NCBI GenBank assembly: GCA_001275005.1
Contig: JWZX01001872.1
Location: forward strand, 1-14,022
Direction of reading: 5' to 3'
DNA length: 14,022 nt
Origin: Chrysochromulina tobinii
Taxonomy: Eukaryota > Haptophyta > Prymnesiales > Chrysochromulinaceae
Each line of letters begins with the position of its first letter. Position 1 is the stretch's first letter. The translations under genes were made by a program, and so were the position numbers. Positions 8,572 through 14,022 of the stretch are shown here, in pieces. Under the pieces are notes generated by a model that made no database searches, had not been told where the DNA came from, and saw nothing but the letters and a program-made list of their open reading frames with translations.

Positions 8572-11500
8572 ATGGAGGCCATCTTGCAAGATGACGACCA
8601 GTCGGACGTCGAAGACGGCCACAGAGAACGTGGCGCATCGCGCATGGATGGCACGGCGTCAGCTGATGATGATGAGGAGCACATTGTGTTCGATCAGGAC
8701 GCAGGAGCCAGTGTTGTTGATGGCGGCTTTTCACGGGCAAAGATGGACACCGAGCCACCACCCGAGGAAGCGCCTGGGAAGTCGGACCGTGTAAAGAGGG
8801 GGAAGGTGAACACGGAGCTCCAGCGGCTCCGTGTGCACGAGGATTTCAACTTCGAGCGGGAGCAGGGCGAGCGGGAGGAAGCCGAGGCGGCGGCGGGCGA
8901 CGCCGGCGTGCGCGACGATGCCACGTCGGGCGCCGTGGTGGCCCACGCAATCCTTTACGAAAGCTTCGCGGTGCCTCCAGCGGCGTCGCTCGCCTGGCCC
9001 GCAGGGCTGCGCGGCGTGGACAGCCACCTGGCGGCCGCAGACTTCGCAGCGCGCTACGGCGTGCCGCCCGTGGAGGAGTGCGTGCTCGGCGTGCCGCTCC
9101 GGCGGCTGCTGCGCCTGGTTAATACGGTACACGCGTGGGTGCACACGCAGCGTTCGGGCCGCATCGACTGGGAGGCCATCGCGCGGCGCATGAGCCGACC
9201 TCGGCAGGGCGAGGCGCCGCAGCCTCCAATGAGCGCTGCCAATGCCCATCGGCTGTGGCGGCTGCTCGCGTACCGCATGGCGGCGCCCCCTGGTCTCGCG
9301 AGCATGCTGGGCAACGATTCGGAGCCGAGCGCGCCCGTCGAGATCGCCAACGCTGCCCGCGACGGCGCTGCTGCCGACGGCGACCGCGGCGACGCCTCTG
9401 TGGGAAAGCCGGAGGACGCGGAACGGGATGGAGATGGCGATGGGGATGGCGAGGGCGGCGACGAAGGCGGCGGCGCCGCCGACAGCCCCGCTGCTGCGGC
9501 GGCACAGGTTCCCACCGCTGCTATGGCCGCGTTGACGAACGGCGAGAGCACGAGCGGGCCAACTGAGGCCATGGAGGCCATGGAGGCCATGGAGGCCGAA
9601 CCATCCATGTCGAACGAAGCTGCGCCTACGTCTGCAACGGAAGCTGCCGTAGTGCCGCTCGCGCCGCTCCTCGTCGACCGGCGCAACGAGCTGCTTGAGA
9701 AGGGCACGGTGCGCCGCGAGGACGAGCCCACGGCGGCGCCTGAGCCGAAGCGACCCTGCACCTATTCCGGACCCGCCAAACTGGCCGCCAAACTGGGCAT
9801 CGATGCAGACCCGCCTGAACGCTCCGAGAAGGTGCTCGCGTCACTGGCTGAGTACATCGAGAGCTGCGGCGGCACGGCGGAGATGGTCACCGGCTGGTTC
9901 ACCAAGACCGAATTCCGCAAGGATGGCGCCACCGCGGGCACCTCCTACGCTTACTACTTCGACACGCAGGTGAGCCGGAAGCGGCGCCGTCGTGGGCGCG
10001 TCCTCGCACACTGCCCTGCATGCTCGCCTTGAGCCTATTCATATTCACAGCCTCATTGAGCCTTGACCCGCCCCACCCTGTCCCCACCTGCGCAGGGCAA
10101 GCGCTTCCGATCGCGCGCCGAGATCGCGCGCCATTTCAACCTGGAGGCCGCTCCTCCCAAGCGCGAGGGCAAGGGGGCGGCTACCGCCGCCGCCGACGAG
10201 GCGCTGCGTGTGGCCATGGCAGCGTGCACGGAGCCGTACGAGGCACGTGCGGCAGCGCAGTACGAGGGCCTGGTCGGTGCGATCGAGGAGCACCACGCAC
10301 TCGCAAGCGAGGGTTTGTTGGCCGAGGCGAGGGCAATGCACGAACGCTTGCACAATGCGAAGGCGGCTGCGGAGGCGAAGGCGGCCGCGGAGGCGAAGGC
10401 GGCCGAGGAGGCGAAGGCGGCCGCCTTCGCCTCGGCGGAGTGCGACACACGCAAGCGGCCGCGCGCACCCACGCAGCTCGAAGACATCGACCTCGAGGGC
10501 GACTCAGACGTGGACGAATTCATACGATGCGCACTCGCGAGCCGGAATGAGGTCGAGCACATCGATGCAGTGGCACCCACGAAGGAGCGGAAGCGCGGGC
10601 AGGGCGCGGCACACCGCCCGCCAAACTGGCCGTCGACGGGCGCGCCGCGGCTCGTGGGGCGCCCGTACCCGCCCCCGGCTGCTGTGGTGCGCCCACGGAT
10701 AGCAGCCGACGGCACCGGCCCACTCGACTTAGGGCTCGAGCCTCCCCACAAGAAGCCCAAGACGGCGCGTGGACAGGCCAAGGAGGACGACACGTACACC
10801 ATCGAGGAGGCGTTGCGCCTATCTGTCAAGATGAAGCCGTGGACTGACGAGGACGATAGGAAGCTCGCGGCGGCGGTTATGCGGCTGGGCTCGGCCGATA
10901 AGCGCGAGCTCGAAAGGATCATGAAAGGTCGTACGTGGGCCTCCGTCACGTCGCGCATCAAGAAGCTGCAGGACAAAGGCGCGCTGCCCGCGGGCGTGGT
11001 GCCGCCGGCGGCGCCGCCGGCGGCCGAGGCTCCCCCCGGCGCAGGCGGCGCCGACGCTCCCCCTGGCGCAGGCGGCGCCAAGGCTAAGGGTGGCAAGGCG
11101 GCGGCGGCCGAGGCGGCGGCGGGTGGCGCCGGCGCGGCGACTGCCGATTCGGCGGGAGGCAAGGCTGGCAAGACGGGCGGCGGCAAGGCAGGCGGCAAGG
11201 ACAAGGGGGCAGGCGGGAAGGACAAGGCGATGATCACCGCCAAGGACGAGGCGGTTCCCGCCGAGGGGCGTGTGCCGGGGCCCATGCTGGAAAAGATGCC
11301 AAAGGGCCTGGCCAAGGGCCTCAAGGGCAAGTACATCGAAGTCTACTGGGACGGCGACTCCGCGTGGTTCGAGGCGGAGGTGCTCGGCTACGATGAGACG
11401 ACGCGTCTGCACACGCTGCGCTACACGGCAGACGCCGTGGTCACCGACGAGCTCCTCTCAGGCCCAGCACCCGAAGGCAGCGAGATCGCAATCTGGCGGC

Positions 11501-11577
11501 CGTGTATCAAATCGACCTCGCGCGGCGCGGCGGCCAAGATGGGCGCAAAGGGCCTCGCAGCGTTGGGCCTCGGATGA
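8572..11577 (+). CDS. Nuclear MBD-like / Myb-SANT-like / Tudor-like domain protein (two exons, 959 aa)
   Basis: Exons 8572-9969 and 10096-11577 join in phase 0. The protein has an acidic head (MEAILQDDDQSDVED). A helical region at about 161-236 (VHAWVHTQRSGRIDWEAIAR) looks weakly Myb-like. Acidic and Ala-rich linkers follow, with a (MEA)n run. A methyl-CpG-binding-like domain spans about 430-482 (GWFTKTEFRK...YYFDTQ/GKRFRSRAEIARHFNLE), cut by the intron in its core. Next come an AKAAAE-repeat helix (about 554-577), basic nuclear-localisation-like clusters (HKKPK), a Myb/SANT-like domain at about 712-760 (KPWTDEDDRKLAAAVMRLGS), an Ala/Gly/Lys linker, and a Tudor-like module at about 875-925 (YIEVYWDGDSAWFEAEVLGY). 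This is the layout of a chromatin reader that could link DNA with histones. Whether it binds methylated DNA is not shown. An in-frame ATG at 8410 would add 54 residues but overlaps the repeated upstream motifs. Confidence 0.8.
9568..9600 (+). repeat. ATGGAGGCC tandem repeat encoding Met-Glu-Ala units
   Basis: Three perfect in-frame ATGGAGGCC units, preceded by a partial unit (GAGGCC) and followed by GAA, encode EAMEAMEAMEAE in the acidic linker of the MBD-domain protein. Each unit carries an in-frame ATG. This is probably a slippage product within a disordered region. Confidence 0.85.
9970..10095 (+). other. Spliceosomal intron in the MBD-protein gene (126 bp)
   Basis: The intron begins GTGAGC at 9970 after the CAG codon ending exon 1, and ends CTGCGCAG at 10095. 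Splicing is phase 0 and restores the MBD-like core YYFDTQ-GKRFRSRAEIARHF. An in-frame stop at 10030-10032 terminates any unspliced product, which would lack the second half of the MBD and all downstream domains. Confidence 0.9.
10357..10428 (+). repeat. 18-bp tandem repeat, four copies, encoding AKAAAE-type helix
   Basis: Units begin at 10357, 10375, 10393 and 10411, each starting GCGAAGGCGGC, and encode AKAAAE, AKAAAE, AKAAEE and AKAAAF. The product should be a charged, Ala-rich single helix or coiled-coil spacer between the MBD and Myb-like domains. Confidence 0.9.
10408..10433. repeat. Perfect 26-bp palindrome at the end of the 18-bp repeat array
   Basis: The 13 bases GAGGCGAAGGCGG at 10408-10420 are followed directly by their reverse complement at 10421-10433, with no spacer. 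It lies inside the coding sequence, where the last repeat unit meets codons for AAFAS. A GC-rich hairpin or cruciform could form, making this a likely spot for polymerase slippage or assembly error. Confidence 0.93.
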
Positions 11578-11583
11578 CCCTGA

Positions 11584-11632
11584 CGCGAATTATCGCGACG
11601 CCGTCAAATTGTACTACGTTGTTTACGTAGTA
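11584..11632 (+). other. Two consecutive hairpins just after the MBD-gene stop codon
   Basis: The first is CGCGA, loop ATTA, TCGCG (11584-11597). The second is TACTACGT, loop TGTTT, ACGTAGTA (11612-11632), a perfect 8-bp stem. They begin 7 bp after the stop codon, so they would lie in the 3' UTR. Possible roles are mRNA stability or 3'-end formation; none is demonstrated. Chance is possible for the first, less so for the second. Confidence 0.5.
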
Positions 11633-11766
11633 GAGAGATGGAGTGATGGATGTGGCCCCCGTGCCCGATGGGCGATGGCCGATGCGGCGGGCGCCTCGCC
11701 GCGGAGTAGTATGCAAAACGCGTCCACCGTGTGGTATTGAAAGCCCCGCGCTCGCAATGAGCCTCG

Positions 11767-11816
11767 GCGAAACTCAGTGGCGACTCAGTGGTGAGGCGTC
11801 CGCGAAACTCAGTGGC
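11767..11816 (+). repeat. Direct repeats of ACTCAGTGG upstream of the Cwf18/CCDC12 gene
   Basis: GCGAAACTCAGTGGC occurs twice, 35 bp apart (11767-11781, 11802-11816), with a third shorter ACTCAGTGG at 11783-11791. The cluster lies about 140-190 bp upstream of the preferred start codon. It may be a promoter element cluster, or a minisatellite remnant. Confidence 0.6.
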
Positions 11817-11954
11817 TATGCGAATCAGGTTTCCGAAGTTTCGCGGTGCCCTAAACGGCGCTTTGAGCGGACGTCAAAGACACGAACACGCGACAAGATA
11901 GAAAAAGAGGCTCGAGAGCGTGAAGTCGTCGACCCTCTAGGCCCCAGGGACCAA

Positions 11955-12353
11955 ATGGCTGACGAGGATGTTGAGGTGCCTGTGTCGGGTCCACAGCTGC
12001 GGTTTCGTAGCTACCAACCGCAGAGCTCCGAATTGCAAGGGCTTGCCATCGAGAAGACGCGCGTGCCGCAACCCGAAGCGCCATCAGAGGTCGTGGCACA
12101 CAGCGATCCGGCGCAAGAGCCACTGCTCAACCTCGCGCCAAAGCGGCCCAACTGGGACCTCAAGCGTGATCTTGAGACGCAATCCAAACGGCTGCGCGCG
12201 ATGACGGACCGCGCGATTGTCAGGCTCATCGCGGCGCGAGTGGCCGAGGAGCAGGAGCGCGAGGCAACCGAGGGCAGAAGTAAAGATGAGAAGGTCGTGG
12301 ATCTTGCGAGCGCCGTCGCGAGGCAGCAGGAACTGGACGGAGATGATGAATGA
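11955..12353 (+). CDS. Cwf18/CCDC12-family pre-mRNA splicing factor (132 aa)
   Basis: Two signature blocks of the family are clear: QLRFRSYQP (residues 14-22), matching the conserved L(R/K)FRNY(x)P, and LLNLAPKRPNWDLKRDLE (57-74), the near-invariant core. A charged helix (about 78-105, RLRAMTDRAIVRLIAARVAEEQE) corresponds to the usual KLERRTQRAIAELIRERL helix, and the tail is acidic. Cwf18/CCDC12 is a small component of the catalytically active spliceosome, acting in the nucleus. The start at 11955 gives a slightly short protein (human CCDC12 is about 166 aa) and leaves out the family's N-terminal RKxRLxALR helix. The frame is open back to the ATGs at 11757 and 11643, but that stretch is repetitive and lacks the helix, so either the helix is lost or it sits on an unseen upstream exon. 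The gene is convergent with the ankyrin-RING gene, 152 bp away. Confidence 0.9.
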   Translation: MADEDVEVPVSGPQLRFRSYQPQSSELQGLAIEKTRVPQPEAPSEVVAHSDPAQEPLLNLAPKRPNWDLKRDLETQSKRLRAMTDRAIVRLIAARVAEEQEREATEGRSKDEKVVDLASAVARQQELDGDDE

Positions 12354-12505
12354 TGAACTTGTTTAGTAGGTTCAACGAGAGGGGTCCTGGTGCACCGGGC
12401 CAGTGCCTGTCTCCCTCGCTTTTTCTATCTCTATCGGCACGCGCACCCACGCAGCACGCCAGCACGACGCGACCGCTATCCATGCCGCTATCGCACGCAA
12501 TGAGG

Positions 12506-13903
12506 TTACGTACGGCGTGGTGCCCAGGGAGACACCCCACGTCGCCACGGATCTTGGCGCATCGCAAACGGCTCAGTCTCACGGAGGGATGAATGTCGCG
12601 CTTGATCTCTCCACGCTGCAGAACTGAGCCATTGTGCCGCAGCGCGCTGTTGCCGGTCATGGGCAGCCGCTGCGCGCCGCTGCTGGCTGTGCTGTGCAGC
12701 TTGATACCCACCGCCTGTGGACGGCGGGGATAAGAGCTGCACCTGCAGATCTCGTTGAGAGCGTGGATCGGCCCGACGAGCAGATTGGCCCGACGGTCGT
12801 ATCGTCAGCGGCGGAGCCGTTGATGACCGTTCATGAGCAGATGGGCCCGAGGGTCGCGCCGTCAGCGGCGTTGATGACGTTGATGACGTCGATGGGCCCG
12901 ACGGTCGCGGTGCCAGCGGCGGAGCTGTTGATGGCGGTCCCGGATTGCCCGCCACCACACCTCCGGCGGTGAGGTCCCGGCGAAGCATCGGCCGCACGTC
13001 TGAACGGCACATGGGGCAAGTGGCCTTGCGTAGCAGCCAGCGCTGTAGGCATTCGAGGTGGAAGGCATGTGGCGTCGTGCCATCGGCACCGCATGGTAGG
13101 CAGATGAGCGGCTGCTGCGATGCAGCCGCGGATGGCGTGGTGCGCAGCTCGCCAAAGCAGACGCTGCATTCGAGTGCGCGGACGGACTCCGCCGCCGCCG
13201 CCTCATGCTCAAGGTGCTTTGCCACGGCCTCGACGGCCTCAATGTGCAGCACGGACCAAACCGAGGCAACGGCCTTCACCTCGGCTGCCGAGAGCGCTGG
13301 TATCGTTTTCATCGGGCCCACCGAGACAAATGCTGCTGCGCGCGGGGACGGTGGCGATGGTGTAGGGTTGAGGTGCGCTCTGCGCCACTCATCTATGGCC
13401 TTGGCCACTTGCTCCCGACCGTGAACGCGGTGATACCAAGTTGGGTCCGGCTCGCGCGGATCGAGCGCTATCGGCTGCGCTCCGGCCGAGAGAAGGAGGT
13501 GCGCGACAGCTGGTGTGGCTGCAACATGCAGCGGCGTGAGAGCTCGTAGCCAGTGCATCCTTTTGGAGACCTCGGCACCGTTTTGGATGAGCAGCGAAAC
13601 CACCTCCTCAGAGCCCACGGCCGCTGCTGAGTGCAGTGCGCTTGCTGGCCTCCCCTTGGTGCGCAAGCCCTGCAAAGGCCGCACGAGCACGTCGATGGAA
13701 GAGACGCGAGGAATGAGTGCTGCAACAGAGTCTGTCTCGCCTCGAGCAGCTGCCTGGACGAAAGCGAGATCAAATTCGTCGGCCGACGTCGCGACCGTGC
13801 TCATAATGGTTGGCCCCGCACCTAGCTCGTGCATACCAGCCCTGCGATTCCACGCCGCCGCACGCAGCAGTGGGCCGCCATAAAATGACGCTTCGGCGCT
13901 CAT
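12506..13903 (-). CDS. Ankyrin-repeat RING-H2 protein, probable E3 ubiquitin ligase (465 aa)
   Basis: A single-exon gene. Three ankyrin-type repeats are visible at residues 45-75 (FDLAFVQAAARGETDSVAAL), 88-115 (SALHSAAAVGSEEVVSLLIQ) and 122-149 (LTPLHVAATPAVAHLLLSAG). A linker follows, then a RING-H2 finger with C246, C249, C271, H279, H282, C285, C296 and C299 (ending HAFHLECLQRWL...CPMC). Between the third Cys and first His there are seven residues instead of the usual one or few. The last third is Pro/Ser/Thr/Gln-rich and disordered, with three degenerate PLxxRPSGxS units at about 325-374. RING-H2 proteins recruit E2 enzymes to transfer ubiquitin; the ankyrin repeats would choose the substrate. 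No membrane segment is seen. Met34 (13804) is an alternative start directly before the first ankyrin helix. Confidence 0.88.
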   Translation of the reverse strand: MSAEASFYGGPLLRAAAWNRRAGMHELGAGPTIMSTVATSADEFDLAFVQAAARGETDSVAALIPRVSSIDVLVRPLQGLRTKGRPASALHSAAAVGSEEVVSLLIQNGAEVSKRMHWLRALTPLHVAATPAVAHLLLSAGAQPIALDPREPDPTWYHRVHGREQVAKAIDEWRRAHLNPTPSPPSPRAAAFVSVGPMKTIPALSAAEVKAVASVWSVLHIEAVEAVAKHLEHEAAAAESVRALECSVCFGELRTTPSAAASQQPLICLPCGADGTTPHAFHLECLQRWLLRKATCPMCRSDVRPMLRRDLTAGGVVAGNPGPPSTAPPLAPRPSGPSTSSTSSTPLTARPSGPSAHERSSTAPPLTIRPSGQSARRADPRSQRDLQVQLLSPPSTGGGYQAAQHSQQRRAAAAHDRQQRAAAQWLSSAAWRDQARHSSLRETEPFAMRQDPWRRGVSPWAPRRT

Positions 13904-14022
13904 GACCCACCCTGGGAAAAAATGTTTAGAGTGCTAGGAAGGTCGGAGGTACCAACCCAAAGGGACAGACCAACCCAAAGTGACTCAATGCACGTCTCAC
14001 TGAGGCGTGCGCTGAGACGTTT
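13904..14022. other. Upstream flank of the ankyrin-RING gene with short direct and inverted repeats
   Basis: ACCAACCCAAAG occurs at 13951-13962 and 13969-13980, an 18-bp period. TGACTCA lies at 13981-13987. ACGTCTCA at 13992-13999 is inverted as TGAGACGT at 14013-14020, with a 13-base loop. These lie 50-120 bp before the first ATG and could be promoter elements; no gene is visible before the window ends. Confidence 0.45.

Larger units (their letters stand above)
11578..11954. other. Intergenic region: MBD-gene 3' UTR and Cwf18/CCDC12 upstream region
   Basis: The left end carries two adjacent stem-loops. Further on, GCGAAACTCAGTGGC occurs at 11767-11781 and 11802-11816, with a shorter ACTCAGTGG at 11783-11791 between them. 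The frame of the downstream gene is open back to 11643, so part of this could be coding if that gene starts earlier, but the sequence there is repetitive and not conserved-looking. Confidence 0.5.

Noticed and set aside
10053-11336. 427-codon minus-strand open frame opposite the MBD gene
   Set aside because: Ala/Ser/Pro-rich shadow of the plus-strand gene, whose domains and splice junction are supported.
12780-12955. Possible minisatellite with GATGGGCCCGACGGTCG-like units
   Set aside because: The units are degenerate and in frame, encoding the PLxxRPSGxS repeats of the ankyrin-RING tail; described there instead.

Overview
The window is nuclear DNA from a GC-rich, gene-dense single-celled eukaryote. 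The evidence is a beta-tubulin start, two short GT-AG introns (90 and 126 bp), a spliceosomal Cwf18/CCDC12 protein, a DExH helicase with a U1-type zinc finger, and MBD/Myb/Tudor-like and ankyrin-RING proteins. GC-rich third positions, Ala/Gly/Ser-rich linkers, few introns and very short gaps fit a microalga such as a haptophyte. That placement is inference; no sequence here names a species.

Layout: (1) 1-88, minus: N-terminus of beta-tubulin running off the left edge. (2) 637-1745, minus: phosphoglycerate-mutase-like histidine phosphatase with a hydrophobic leader; its conserved blocks lie in three reading frames, so it carries two apparent frameshifts. (3) Only 73 bp away and divergent, 1819-5907, plus: a two-exon, 1332-residue DExH-box RNA helicase with a poly-Ser/Lys-rich head. 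(4) An 884-bp spacer with an AT-rich patch and a degenerate tandem duplication running to the start of (5) 6792-7889, plus: a TPR-repeat protein. (6) A 682-bp spacer containing three copies of a 17-18 nt motif that also occurs upstream of the TPR gene. (7) 8572-11577, plus: a two-exon, 959-residue nuclear protein with an MBD-like domain, a Myb/SANT-like domain and a C-terminal Tudor-like module. (8) 11955-12353, plus: Cwf18/CCDC12 splicing factor. (9) 12506-13903, minus and convergent: ankyrin-repeat RING-H2 protein, probable E3 ubiquitin ligase. The last 119 bp hold short direct and inverted repeats.

There is no evidence that these genes form one pathway. Two (helicase, Cwf18) are RNA-processing factors and one (MBD/Myb/Tudor) looks like a chromatin reader, but neighbours in such genomes are usually unrelated. 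The best leads are the shared 18-nt upstream motif, the doubly frameshifted phosphatase among intact genes, and the multi-domain architectures of the MBD protein and the helicase. I saw no mobile element, CRISPR array, tRNA or rRNA, and no convincing new biological system.
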